From the NCBI GenBank assembly GCA_963576725.1, contig OY755241.1:80790153-80854152 (forward strand): 64,000 nt of DNA, read 5' to 3'. Shown one piece after another: positions 10,521 through 21,088 of this stretch. Below the pieces are notes generated by a model, which worked only from the letters and a program-made list of their open reading frames with translations, was not told the origin of the DNA and did no database searches. Positions within the stretch are counted from its first letter, which is position 1. Each line of letters opens with the position of its first letter. The DNA comes from Azorinus chamasolen. Taxonomy: Eukaryota; Mollusca; Bivalvia; Cardiida; Solecurtidae. The translations under genes were made by a program, and so were the position numbers.

Positions 10521-10819
10521 ATCAACGTAAGCGTCATATGTTCAATATATAATGTGCAATCCGATTGGTTGTCAGATATGCTATTATTACAATTTAACTG
10601 ATGATTATTCATGTAAGACACAATGACGTCATACATACAGATCAGCTGAAGTTTTATAATGGCACATGACCACGGAATAGTTGGTTATAGTATAAACTGT
10701 AGAATGTCATAAGCAAATAGAGCAGAACCTGATCAGACGTCTCCTACAGGGGCCAGCTGTTCTGGGTCTACTCTGTTTGCAAATGTATTAAAAGGCATAT
10801 TAATGAAGTAAAGGGTTAA
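10520..10819. mobile_element. MITE family A
   Basis: TTCATGTAAGACACAATGACG tail, hairpin GCAAATAGAGCAGAACC / GGTCTACTCTGTTTGC with apex CTCCTACAGGGG, and right end GTAAAGGGTTAA (TTAA 10816-10819). Confidence 0.6.
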
Positions 10820-10884
10820 TAAACACCAGGGGTAAATGCGATACTTCTTATCTGGATGTGAGTATACCGAACGCGCCAGACAGC

Positions 10885-11610
10885 GACAGATAGGACAGGC
10901 TGTATTGGTCGATCATGTGCGACAAATGGGACAGGCTGCATCGGTCAAGTATGTGCGACAAATGGGACAGGCTGCATCGGTCAATTATGTGCGACAAATG
11001 GGACAGGCTGCATCGGTCGATTATGTGCGACAAATGGGACAGGCTGCATCGGTCAAGTATGTGCGACATATGGGACAGACTGCATCGGTCAAGTATGTGC
11101 GACAAATGGGACAGACTGCATCGGTCGATTTAATGTGCGACAAATGGGACAGGCTGCATCGGTAAATTATGTGCGACAAATGGGACAGGCTGCATCGGTC
11201 GATTTAATGTGCGACAAATGGGACAGGCTGCATCGGTAAATTATGTGCGACAAATGGGACAGACTGCATCGGTCAAGTATGTGCGACAAATGGGACGGAC
11301 TGCATCGGTCAATTATGTGCGACAAATGGGACAGGCTGCATCGGTCAAGTATGTGCGACATATGGGACAGGCTGCATCGGTCGATTTAATGTGCGACAAA
11401 TGGGACAGGCTGCATCGGTCAAGTATGTGCGACAAATGGGACAGGCTGCATCGGTCAATTATGTGCGACAAATGGGACAGGCTGCATCGGTCAAGTATGT
11501 GGGACACATGGGACAGGCTGCATCGGTCAATTATGTGCGACAAATGGGACAGGCTGCATCGGTCAATTATGTGCGATACATGGGATAGTCTACATCGGTA
11601 AATTATGTGA
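10885..11610 (+). repeat. 36-bp minisatellite, about 20 units
   Basis: The unit starts GTGCGACAAATGGGACAGGC and ends TGCATCGGTCAATTAT or TGCATCGGTCAAGTAT. Some units carry a 38-bp spacer form with GATTTAAT. Because 36 is a multiple of three, open frames appear on both strands; these are repeat shadows. It lies in the intron between exons 6 and 7. Confidence 0.9.
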
Positions 11611-11616
11611 AAAACT

Positions 11617-11700
11617 TTGCCAGCAGTTTAGATCCAGATGAAACGCCAAGTAAGATAACTCGGCGTCAAATCAGGATTTAAAGTGTTCGACACATCACAT
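11617..11700. repeat. Family F hairpin
   Basis: CAGTTTAGATCCAGATGAAAC / CGTCAAATCAGGATTTAAA around an ACTCGGC apex; the same hairpin class as 6947, 7494, 59219 and 63336. Confidence 0.5.
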
Positions 11701-11752
11701 AGACTGACATACATTTGATAGAGAAAAAAATTGGGAAATTCCACTCTGGAAC

Positions 11753-11980
11753 TTAACCCTATTCGCCGCCTATGTCGCACAAATGCACCGCGACAAATAG
11801 TGCAGTTTCAAGGCAGGGTTTGATTCGGGACTTCACTTTTTTGTCTCAACTTAATATCTATATCTGTCATTTATTCCTTTGAAATTTACATTTATTTATC
11901 TCATTTCCTTATTTTTACCATATGAATTAACGAAATGTGATTGCAGACTATAATTAAAACTTTGGCGCCGAAAGGGTTAA
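11753..11980. mobile_element. TTAA MITE family I
   Basis: TTAA at 11753-11756 and 11977-11980 flank CCCTATTCGCCGCC and GGCGCCGAAAGGG. The interior shares nothing obvious with A, B or D, and there is no strong central palindrome. It is a fourth family using TTAA with CCC/GGG ends. Confidence 0.65.
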
Positions 11981-11989
11981 AACTGATGA

Positions 11990-12300
11990 TCTTGTTTGCA
12001 GAGGAAAATGTTTGGCGCCAAAAATGCTATCATTCACTCCATAGATACACATTCAACAACTTTACAGAGCAGACCAACATCAGCCGGCTCACATAGGAGT
12101 TATCTGATCAGGGGCTGCTTTTATGGAATATAAAGAACTGATTCAGTTGTTTCTACTGGGGCCAAACCTTTTTGTATATGCCATTAGAAATACCAAGCAA
12201 ATTGAGGTTCATACAAATAGTACACGAATAAGTTTGCAGTAAATATGCAGTACCCCGAATTTTCTCTATCTGTTCCGTTCATTCCTATTCAACGACTGAT
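11990..12300. repeat. Partial family A element, rest unassigned
   Basis: CTCCATAGATACACATTC, ACAGAGCAGACCAACATC and GGAGTTATCTGATCAGGGG at 12035-12120 are a degraded A hairpin. No exon is seen before exon 6. Confidence 0.4.
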
Positions 12301-12340
12301 TTGAATTTTAGAGTTCTGTTAGAAAATAGTGGTTTCCTAC

Positions 12341-12439
12341 CTTGCACTTCGTCCCAGTATACCCGACCCGACGTGTTGGATGGTTCTGCATAGGCTGTCT
12401 TCACATCCGGGCAGTTCGTAAACTCGGGGGGACTCGTGT
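12341..12439 (-). CDS. Exon 6: first half of HYR domain 2
   Basis: A 99-nt phase 1-1 exon. The acceptor GGCATTTCAG leads into DTSPPEFTNCPDV, the canonical HYR start (PP-x-F-x-x-C-P), then AEPSNTSGRVYWDEVQ. The donor is CAAG/GTAGGA (GT at 12340-12339). The GCT codon completed by exon 7 gives WDEVQ-A-IDNSGDV, the conserved HYR centre (W-x-x-P-x-A-x-D-N-S-G). The TTAA-type MITE that starts at 12463 ends only about 22 nt upstream of this acceptor, so the branch-point zone is transposon sequence. Confidence 0.8.
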
Positions 12440-12462
12440 CTGAAATGCCACAATACATCAGC

Positions 12463-12681
12463 ATAACCCATTCTCCCATAAGCTATTTTTAGACCCAACA
12501 TCTTTGAATGAATCGTATCTACCAAACAAGGAGCATTTTCTAGGGAACGAGGAAAAACAGAATTGTTTAGTTTTGAAACCATTGCAATAAATAGCGCATT
12601 GGCTCTGCATGAACAAAAGCTCTGCTTATCACAATGGTTTATAAAAGAGACTTTTTCATAGGCGTCAAAAGGCGTCATTTT
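12463..12681. mobile_element. MITE family B beside the exon 6 acceptor
   Basis: ATAACCCATTCTCCCATAAG start, AGACCCAACATCTTTGAATG, palindromic core with ACCATTGCAATAAATAG and CTTATCACAATGG, then GGCGTCAAAAGGCGTC. The terminal bases lie about 22 nt from the AG of exon 6 on the minus strand. Confidence 0.7.
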
Positions 12682-12750
12682 GTATTAATCTGTTTCCTCC
12701 TTTTTATTGTTACCGTGCTCGTGGTTCTTATTCCTTTCCCTAATGAGCAT

Positions 12751-13000
12751 TTAACCCTTCGCTTGCTATTCACGTTAATATACGCACCTGTAAATAGTGA
12801 AGACCCAGATGAGACAGCTCCTGCAGGAGCTGTCTCATCAGGGTCTGCACTATTTACAAGTTGATTGTGCAACCAGTGCACTCCACAGCAGTGATTGCAC
12901 AGCGCAATACTTGTACACATTGAAGATATATGTAATTATACAACAGGACATGGGTAAAAAAGGAGAAATGTATTTTAAAATTCAGCAAGAGAATGGTTAA
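12751..13000. mobile_element. MITE family D, complete
   Basis: TTAA at 12751-12754 and 12997-13000; CCCTTCGCTTGCTATTCACG start; core GTAAATAGTGAAGACCC with a perfect CTCCTGCAGGAG apex and GGGTCTGCACTATTTAC; then TTGCACAGCGCAATAC. Confidence 0.8.
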
Positions 13001-14720
13001 TCATGAATGAGTCATTTTATGAACTCAGAGTTTATAATGCAACATGTTCAAAGACTTTTTTTTAGCTTAGCCAATAACGATGAGACGCAGAATTACTCAT
13101 CTAATCAGGATCTATGAGGTTTACATTGCGAGTCTAGACACCACGGATAGTGGGATAAGGTATAATAAACAAGAAATATCTTTTAAAAAGATATTCAGCG
13201 GCTCTCAAATATTGACACAATGTACAAAACAATCTCTGCAATATTTATTTCAATGTTTGGAGATTCTACCAGTACAGAGACTAGATCTATGAAGGATTGC
13301 TTGTTATTATGCTAGCAGAGAAGCATGCAATGAAAATGACTTGGAGTAGAAGAAATATTTATTGAAATATTTCAAGATGCTTTTATAGGAAATCACTTTT
13401 AAAATGTACGATGTCAAAGTAATGTTTTAAAACTATCTCAAGTTAGTTCTTTAGTATAAAGCATTTATTATAAAATGTTATAAATTATTTTAAATAAAAG
13501 CATTTATTATAAAATATTTAGCATTTATTATAAAATGTGCATGAAAGCGCTTATATTTGTATCGATATGAAGATAAGAAATTGAATACACTCACGAAGTA
13601 AATACAGATCTGTATTTACTTCGTGATACACTTTAAAGCATAAAGATTTTGTTTGTGCAGAGTCTGTAAAAAGAACGGTATTTATTTAGCCTATATCAAC
13701 ACTTTAATCGACTTGTGTGCATCATCATTAATGACATTATTAACTGAATCTATATATAGTTTTAAAACAATATAACCTACTCTATGAGCCCAGGCCCCAT
13801 GTGATAGAGCCGTAGCAGTAGCCTTCAGTAAGTAGCTTTATATCAAAGAGAGCCAACAACCAGAGCCTCGGTGCTTTGGTCGGGGACAGCAATTAATACT
13901 ATTAATACCACTACTCTAATATACTAAACAACCCTTCTTCTTTACTTCCTATAGCACTGCCTGTGAATTATGGTGGTTTCGGCAAACTACCTGTTCGTCA
14001 AAGTGGACTTTATGATCAAATGTTATATTAATTGATAGCAAAATGATAGTAAAAGTTTGAAAGTTTAATAGAGATTTCGACAAACTGGTAATATTGCTCA
14101 GCAACCATTACCATGAGGTGATAAATATCAGTACATCAGTACTTTGATTTTATGGGAATTTCCAGGTCTTAAAATCTATTTTAAGAACAGAACTTTCGAC
14201 AGTCGACAGTCTTCGGTCCCATGCTAAATATCTGCGTAACTAATGATTTTCTGAACTATATGGTATTTTGACTGAACTCTAAGAAGTTTATAGAACATGT
14301 ATGTGTAACAAGGTGCCTTACATGTGTTGTGATTATGGTAATTATTGCATTGAATTCAATTTGTGAGGCCGATGCAGCTAATTATAATAAAACATGGTGT
14401 TTGAAATAACTGCAATATCGTAATAATTACCCCAGGAAATTCGACACGTTAGCAGACTGTATATCAGAATTTTACATCGTTTGGCAATGTGTAGAGGCAT
14501 ATAAAAAGGTTGTATGCCAGTCAAGGTATTTCACTAATGAAAATACAGTTTACTATAAATACTCCTAGGTCATATGCAAATTACAATGTAACATAGTTTC
14601 TCATTGATGGAAAACTAGAACAAAAGTGAAAATAGACAGCTAGCCGCTGAAAAAAATCCATGTATGGTTACTAAATTTGCATACAGCATCGAGGAGGTCT
14701 GATGTGACGCACATGATAAA
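13001..14720. other. Intron sequence, no gene seen; one perfect palindrome
   Basis: AT-rich unique-looking DNA. A short AGCATTTATTATAAAAT repeat occurs three times at 13440-13540. A perfect 36-bp palindrome lies at 13591-13626. No splice-bounded open frame with protein character was recognised on either strand. Confidence 0.4.
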
Positions 14721-14724
14721 GAAC

Positions 14725-15290
14725 TAGCTTGAAGTGTATCGTCTGCAGTGATACATATAATTTAGAACTAGCTTGAAGTGTACGTCGACACCGATACATA
14801 TAATTTAGAACTAGCTTGAATTATATCGTCTGCAGTGATACATATAATTAAGAACTAGCTTGAAGTGTATCGTCGACACCGATACATATAATTTAGAATT
14901 AGTAAAAAATGTATCGTCTGCAGTCATACATATAATTTAGAACTAACTTGAAGTGTATCGTCGACACCGATACATATAATTTAGAACTAGTTTGAAGTGT
15001 ATCGTCGACACCGATACATATAATTTAGAACTAGTTTGAAGAGTATCGTCTGCAGTGATACATATAATTTAGAACTAGTTTGAAGTGTATCGTCTGCAAT
15101 GATGCACATAATTTAGAACTAGTTTGAAGTGTATCGTCTGCAGTGATACATATAATTTAGAATTAGTTAAAAATGTATCGTCTGCAGTGATACACATAAT
15201 TTAGAATTAGTTAAAAATGTATCGTCGGCAGTGATACATATAATTTAAAACTACCTTGAAGGGTATCGTACGCTTCGATATACAATAAAA
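14725..15290 (+). repeat. 44-bp satellite, left block (about 13 units)
   Basis: Unit of about 44 bp: ACATATAATTTAGAACTAG, CTTGAAGTGTATCG, then a variable centre, then TGATAC or CGATAC. Each unit contains a small inverted repeat (GTATCG ... CGATAC). The centre is either CTGCAG or GTCGAC, both palindromic. The array resumes at 17518 beyond the PLE insertion. Confidence 0.85.
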
Positions 15291-15481
15291 CTTCGATTAT
15301 TTGAACACTAAAATACGTATTATTATCGATCTTTAAGACAGGTGGCAGCTTAATGCATGGTGAAAGTCATGCAGAAAGCTCCTAGGTGAGCTTTCTGCAT
15401 GACTTTCACCATGCATTAAGCAGCCACCTGCCTAAAAGGGTCTAAATTCTTCTAAAACGAAAATTCGAATAATCGAGGTTA
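15290..15481. mobile_element. Palindromic MITE family E inserted in the satellite
   Basis: Ends ACAATAAAACTTCGATTATT and GAATAATCGAGGTTAAT; core of two long arms beginning ACAGGTGGCAGCTTAATGC, apex AAAGCTCCTAGGTGAGCTTT. The right terminal bases are replaced by PLE copy 2. Confidence 0.75.
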
Positions 15482-17517
15482 ATACGTTTTTGTTCCTGCT
15501 GATAAGGCATCAAATAATGTGATTATTATTTGACGATTACATTATATCGATGTCTTGAAGCAGGAAATTACTAATACCAAGTCATACATTTCAGTTACCA
15601 CTGACGAAAAGACCATCATTTCAGACCATGTCAAAAAGTGTGAACAATTTGGAACCGATATTAAAATTACACAACATAAACTTCCTACTATGTATTGGTT
15701 ACCAAAACTACATAAAAAACCATATAAAGCGCGTTTCATTGCAAATTCTAGTTCATGTACAACTACTAAATTGTCTATACTTTTGACTTCTTGTTTAACG
15801 AAGGTAAAGGAACATGTAAATTTTTACTGTGATAAGACTTATGAAAATTCTGGAATAAATCTCTTCTGGTCTATTAAGAACTCTTCAGAAGTCTTAAACA
15901 AACTTAAGAACAAAAGGTATCTTGCATCCACTGTAAGCACTTACGATTTTTCTACTCTGTACACAACTCTTCCTCATATTTTAATTAAGGATAAGCTTAC
16001 TAGCTTGATCCAGAAAGTATTTGCCCGAGAAAAAACATCGTTCTTGGCATGTAATGCTGAAAAAGCTTTCTTTACTGACGAGCAAATGAAATATTACACC
16101 AATTGGACTTGCTCAGAAGTTTGCGAAGCACTAACCTTTCTTTTGGATAACATATTTGTACGTTATGGGAATGCTATATACCGTCAGGTAATTGGTATTC
16201 CCATGGGTACGAATTGTGCACCACTTGTCGCAGATTTGTTTTTGTACTGCTATGAGAGAGATTTCATGTTGAGTTTGAATCCTCAATCACAAGAAGATGT
16301 TATAAAAGCCTTCAATGATACTTGTCGATATTTGGATGATATTTTTAACTTAGATAACCCTTTCTTTAATGCTCTGATTCCTACAATTTATCCTAAAGAA
16401 CTCAAATTGAATAAAGCTAACCCGTCCGACAATTATGCAGCGTTTCTTGACCTAGACCTTAAAATTAATAATGGAATGATTTCTTCTAAAATATATGACA
16501 AAAGAGATGATTTTGATTTTAATATTGTAAATTTTCCTCATCTTGACGGGGATGTTCCCCGTGCTCCATCTTACGGGGTTTATATATCTCAACTTATTCG
16601 TTTTGCTAGAGCTTGTTCATCTATTGACGATTTTAACAGTCGAAATCTCATTTTAACTGAAAAACTGCTTAAACAAGGATATAGATACCATAAACTAAGA
16701 AAAACTTTCTCTAAATTTTACTATCGAAATCTCTCGCTTATTGGCAAGTACAAATGTAATCTCAAGGTACTTTTGCGACACGGTATTTCACATCCTGAAT
16801 TTTATGGTGATGTGATTTACAAACTTCGTAGAATTATTGGACATACCCATTTTCTCACTTTGTTCATCAAATATATAAAACAATTCATTAAAAAGGGATA
16901 TGATCCTGTATTATTACAACATACTGCATGTTTGGTTGTGAACCCATTTACAGTTGGCAATCACGCTGGCCTCTTTGCATGTACGCCGACAAGAAAGGTT
17001 TAGTACTCTATGAAGGCGACCTCTTAAATCCAGAAATGGAAGGAGAACGTCGGATATCTGTACTATTTCATTTTTGTCGTACCCTTTATTACTTTTCTAC
17101 AGTTACTCTGTTTGCAGCTCAATCATTGAGTACACTAGCGATAGGTGGATACAGTATGTTCAATTAAATGTTTTTTTTTGTTATACATGCACTTTACCAC
17201 TGTATTTGCTGTCGCGGTTGTTGTAGATTAGTCGGAGAGGGGATACGTTTATTTACACTGTTTGTCTTTTAGGATGGGGATGGAATAAGGGTGAGGTTGG
17301 GCGCCCATAAACCGGTTTAAACCCCCGGTGACTTTTGTCACTGACCGTTCCAAGGCGGTACTTCCATCTTCCTCCTATTGTATGTTTGTTTTGTCTTTGT
17401 GCGTCTCTTGTTGTTTTTTCTACCCATGTACATTTGCTGTTTCCTTGTGTTGCTGTTCGGGCGAGTGTTTGTTCTGTATGTGGTATTTCCTGCATGACTC
17501 ATTTTTGTACTTTTACT
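15482..17517 (+). mobile_element. Penelope-like retroelement, copy 2 (5'-truncated, intact RT ORF)
   Basis: Nucleotide match to copy 1 from about 15482 to the common 3' end at 17517. It is 5'-truncated, and its 5' side joins the damaged right terminal repeat of a palindromic MITE (15290-15481). Both then lie inside a 44-bp satellite that resumes at 17518. It carries the 482-codon RT ORF and about 510 nt of 3' UTR with the GTGACTTTTGTCAC hairpin at 17329-17342. Assignment to Penelope-like elements rests on the Y-x-L-P-K-x-H-K and M-G-T/S motifs. I see no GIY-YIG endonuclease domain in this copy. Confidence 0.75.
15555..17003 (+). CDS. Penelope-type reverse transcriptase, 482-aa open frame
   Basis: An RNA-dependent DNA polymerase that would copy the element's RNA in the nucleus. 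Visible motifs: YWLPKLHKKP at residues 47-56 (the RT1 motif typical of Penelope-like RTs), STYDFSTLYT at 128-137 with the first catalytic Asp (131), IGIPMGTNCAP at 213-223, RYLDDIF at 258-264 with the Asp pair 261-262, and FLDLDLKI near 295. A conserved C-terminal part (RQGYRYHKLRK-like, HPEFYGDVIYK) and the ACLVVNPFTVGN end are present. All catalytic residues are intact. Upstream the homologous frame is broken by a TGA that copy 1 shares, so the Met used here may be only the first downstream Met. No GIY-YIG nuclease is encoded, so this copy alone is unlikely to be autonomous. Confidence 0.72.
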   Translation: MKQEITNTKSYISVTTDEKTIISDHVKKCEQFGTDIKITQHKLPTMYWLPKLHKKPYKARFIANSSSCTTTKLSILLTSCLTKVKEHVNFYCDKTYENSGINLFWSIKNSSEVLNKLKNKRYLASTVSTYDFSTLYTTLPHILIKDKLTSLIQKVFAREKTSFLACNAEKAFFTDEQMKYYTNWTCSEVCEALTFLLDNIFVRYGNAIYRQVIGIPMGTNCAPLVADLFLYCYERDFMLSLNPQSQEDVIKAFNDTCRYLDDIFNLDNPFFNALIPTIYPKELKLNKANPSDNYAAFLDLDLKINNGMISSKIYDKRDDFDFNIVNFPHLDGDVPRAPSYGVYISQLIRFARACSSIDDFNSRNLILTEKLLKQGYRYHKLRKTFSKFYYRNLSLIGKYKCNLKVLLRHGISHPEFYGDVIYKLRRIIGHTHFLTLFIKYIKQFIKKGYDPVLLQHTACLVVNPFTVGNHAGLFACTPTRKV

Positions 17518-17780
17518 GTATATAAATTAGAATTAGCTTTAAGGGTATCGTCTACTGTGATTCATATCATTTATAACTACCTTGAAAGGTATCGTTTGCT
17601 TTGATTCATATAATTTTAAACTGCCTTGAATTGCATCGTATGTTGTGATACATATACTTTTAAACTGCTTTGAATGGTATCGTATGTTGTGATACATATA
17701 ATTTAAAACTACCTTGAATGGTATCGTATGTTGTGATACATATAACTTAAAACTACATTGAAGGGCATCAACTACTGCGA
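17518..17780 (+). repeat. 44-bp satellite, right block (diverged)
   Basis: Five to six units with AATTTAAAACTACCTTGAA and GGTATCGTATGTTGTGATAC; more diverged than the left block. Immediately followed by an (AT)n run. Confidence 0.8.
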
Positions 17781-17785
17781 GATAT

Positions 17786-17836
<51 letters not shown>
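17786..17836 (+). repeat. (AT)n microsatellite
   Basis: About 50 bp of alternating AT bordering the satellite. The small satellite fragment at 48520-48600 also adjoins an (AT)n run. Confidence 0.9.
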
Positions 17837-17839
<3 letters not shown>

Positions 17840-20090
17840 CTGATACCTACTTTCAGTATACCAATTATGATTTATTATATGGCTTATGCGGACCGCTGGA
17901 TTATGTAGACATTTTTTGGTCTACTTAATATTTTATGGCATCTGTATGGGTAGTAAACCTAAGTGAAAATTTAATTCCTTATCAAAGTACCTACAGTTAA
18001 AACCATTATTTATATTTATCAATTTAATTTTGAAGTTCATCTATCCTTTCATGACAAAAAAACAGATTATTTCTCCACGGACCTATATTTTAAAGTCTCT
18101 TAATACCTACTTTATGTGGACTGCAGAAAATATGGAATAACAACATAAATCGGCTATATATAGATAATCTAAAACTGGTTTCGTAATATTCATCTGATGC
18201 TTCAAATATTTATCAATGTTTATTTTAGATTTTTTCAACGGGGGAAAAAATCATTTTTTAGGCTTTAATTTTGAGCAAAATTCATATATATGAAACACCG
18301 GGTACCCGGATCTGTACAGACGACTTCCGCTTCGGGAACAATCATGGCGGACAAGTAAAGTGTGGTAAGTTTGTCAAAGAAATAAACTCATTTTGAGCGC
18401 CTGCTCAGAATATATCAGATCAGATATTAAATAAATTCCATACATGTTATAGGCTTATAGTTAGGTCCTACAGACCTGTTTACTGCTACGTTTTGGCCGT
18501 AGTTTCTACGTTTTGGTATGGAAAACTCCACTGTACTACGATTTAAGAACGAAATTGCTACGGATCTGTTCAATTTGGGAATTTTACTCCCTTTTTGCAC
18601 TTTTCCGGTATTAAAGTACCTTTCCGCTCAATACAAACATGTATATGTTATTTGAACACTCTATCATTAATCAATTTATTGTGAAAATGACGCAAAATCA
18701 TCTTTTTCGGCATTAAAAGCGTCATTGGTTACCTGTGACGTAAATATAGGATGTGGTTAATATTATCCATTCAGCAAGCAGCTTTCCCGTTCCTCCTTAT
18801 GAGATGCTGCAAAGCACATGGCGACGGAAAAAACTGACCATCAATATTTCAATAAAATAATGATATTATAGGATGCACTTGATGAACATAATCATGCCAG
18901 AAAGTGTAATCAAGATTGGATTTAGCAGTATTCATGGATCAAAGAGTGTTAGGATAGTAAGTACAAAGCACTCTGCTCGCTATTGTAAGAAAGCCATTGA
19001 ACGTGAAAGTTGTGTAAAATGGGCGAACTTGGTCCCAGTAAAAAGTCACAGATAATGTCAATAACTGGTATGGCAAACTGTTTTTCAAGTTACCCCAATT
19101 CCCAAATAGATCTCTTCTTCGCCGACTGCTGAAATAACTATACCCCACCCACCTCCAGCCCGATGTTGAATTCTGCATCATGCATGCGAGCCATGTCGCT
19201 AAATGTCAAGTCTTGCCCTAACGAACGATCTACTGATAGGCTTGATAGCAGAACTATTATGGACAATTCAAACCATAGTTTCTCTTTATTTCTATAAATC
19301 AAATGAAAATCTATTTCAAAACTTTTCCAAGATGTTTTCTGACTGTCAGATTGCTAAGATTTTTTCTTGTTGAGAGAGAAAGACCTGCATATGTTGCTTT
19401 GGTCAAATACCTATGATAACAGTGTTATAGCAGAACATAATACTATTAAAACTATGTTGTTAGATCTACAAGAAATTATAAGCTACTTTGTTCCAGTTTG
19501 TTGTACTTTTTAATGAGAGTCTGATAATGAGAGTCTAAGACTGTAAAACCATTCACTGATCTTGTTGGACCTTACATTTGGGGGTAGTCTCATTAATGAC
19601 CCGTAAGACAGCATGCTAATTTTGTGGCAGGTGCCGTCTTACACTCTGCCGTGATATCGTTAAAACCGAAAGTAGCTCGATATCACCATTTAGAGTATAC
19701 AAATGTGAACTAATTTGGGGGATATGGCCTTAAAACCCATTAAGTATTGGCTTAAGATTTCTGCATGAACCATGTATTTGTTTGATAAGTATATAATGCA
19801 TAAACATTTGCTTGATAAATACACCATTTTACACTTCTTGAAAAAAGAGTTGATACAGATCAGACAACTACTGTTTGCTAGATGCCTGATGTATGATAAT
19901 AAATGCAACATATGATATTGATTCAGCACAGACCATTGTGGCAAAACAATTCCCTGTTTCTTATGTCATTATATAGAATTCAGTTAATATTAAAAAAAAA
20001 TAATATTCATGAAGCAAAGGATTCAATTTTCAAGTTATATCACTTGAGAATTTGTTTGTCACATAATGATTACATGTTGACGTAGCAGTG
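17837..20090. other. Intron/intergenic sequence with candidate plus-strand 5' ends
   Basis: Unique-looking AT-rich DNA apart from the promoter candidate at 18322. A second YY1-type ATGGCGACGG occurs at 18818, followed by a short open frame. An open stretch at 18873-18958 sits between TTATAG and GATA/GTAAGTA and could be an exon, but I do not recognise the peptide. No transposon ends were identified. Confidence 0.35.
18322..18364 (+). promoter_or_regulatory. Candidate promoter and non-coding first exon (ETS-like plus YY1 motifs)
   Basis: CGACTTCCGC (ETS-like) is followed 15 bases later by AATCATGGCGGACAAG, a strong YY1-type sequence, and then by donor GTGTG/GTAAGT at 18365. The ATG at 18344 meets TAA after four codons, so this would be a 5' UTR exon or a decayed first exon. 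A second ATGGCGACG lies at 18818. Orientation is plus, opposite to the SVEP1-like gene. Confidence 0.35.
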
Positions 20091-20240
20091 TATTTCCACG
20101 GGACCCATATCAGATAGGTTCCTCAGGAACTGAACTGATCAGGATCAGCACTATTTGCTATATGGATAATTTATTTTTCTGCAGTGTCTTAACTCTTTGT
20201 ATTCTTCTTTTGAATATATATATATATATATATATACTTA
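20090..20240. repeat. Degraded family A hairpin and (TA)n run
   Basis: ACCCATATCAGATAGGTTCC / GAACTGAACTGATCAGGATC at 20102-20160 is an A-type fold-back; (TA)n at 20214-20237. Confidence 0.45.
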
Positions 20241-20851
20241 TGCAGGAGGATAAGTATAAACAAATTAGCAGAACAAGAGATAAGTAAAAGGTCTACATGT
20301 GTTTTAATGAGGCAAACTATATAAAACGTTAAAACTTCTGATGGACATCCAAAAACTACTGAAAGTCCCTTTGAAAACTACTGATACAGCATACAAGGGG
20401 TCTATAAACAGGTCTGCTAGGACATACATTAATTTTTAAAAGTTACATTGCCGTTACAGGCGGGAGAGAATTGCAGTATTGAGAATCGAATGTCCGATTA
20501 TTCAACCACCATCATACAAGTTCGCTGTGATCGTGCTACTTCATAACTGCAGAATTTAAGATTCGAAAGATTATCTAGTAATTTTATGTAGCTTTGTCTT
20601 ATTTACTGGTATTTTGTATGTCAGGTCTATCGTCCTAGCTGGGAAGTTTCGCCCTACATAATTTCCAGCTGGATCGTTAGACGTTACTTATGACTATCAC
20701 ATATGTTTTGTAAATCTAAAGTTATATATATGAAATTGGTCTGTTATAGAAAAGCTTGACTAGAAAAATCTTTACATCAACAGATAAATTACAAAATTTA
20801 ATGTGATAAAATCAAACTTCAAATGGAATTCATTGACCCATTCCGGTGACC

Positions 20852-21088
20852 TTAACCCTTCTCTTGCTGAATTTTAAAAATCATCCCATGCCCTGTTGTA
20901 TAATAACATATATCTTCACTGTGTACAAGTATTTCACTGTGCAATCACTGCTGTGGAGTGCACTGGTTGCACAATCAACTTATAAAAAGTGCAGACCCTG
21001 ATGAAACGGCTCCTGCAGGAGCTGTCTCATCTGGGTCTTCACTCTTTACAGGTAGGTATATTGCCACGAATAGCAAGCGAAGGGTTAA
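20852..21088. mobile_element. MITE family D, complete (reverse orientation)
   Basis: TTAA at 20852-20855 and 21085-21088; starts CCCTTCTCTTGCTGAATTT and ends GAATAGCAAGCGAAGGG. Core CTCCTGCAGGAG apex between TGCAGACCCTGATGAAAC and GTCTCATCTGGGTCTTCAC. Confidence 0.8.

Noticed and set aside
10836..11601. Open frames of 60-130 codons on both strands over the 36-bp repeat, or a CRISPR-like array.
   Set aside because: The unit length is a multiple of three, so frames stay open by arithmetic. Units are contiguous with no unique spacers, and the genome is eukaryotic.
18873..19055. 60-codon frame, possible exon between TTATAG and GATA/GTAAGTA.
   Set aside because: The acceptor lacks a pyrimidine tract and the peptide is not recognised; left only as a note in the regional entry.
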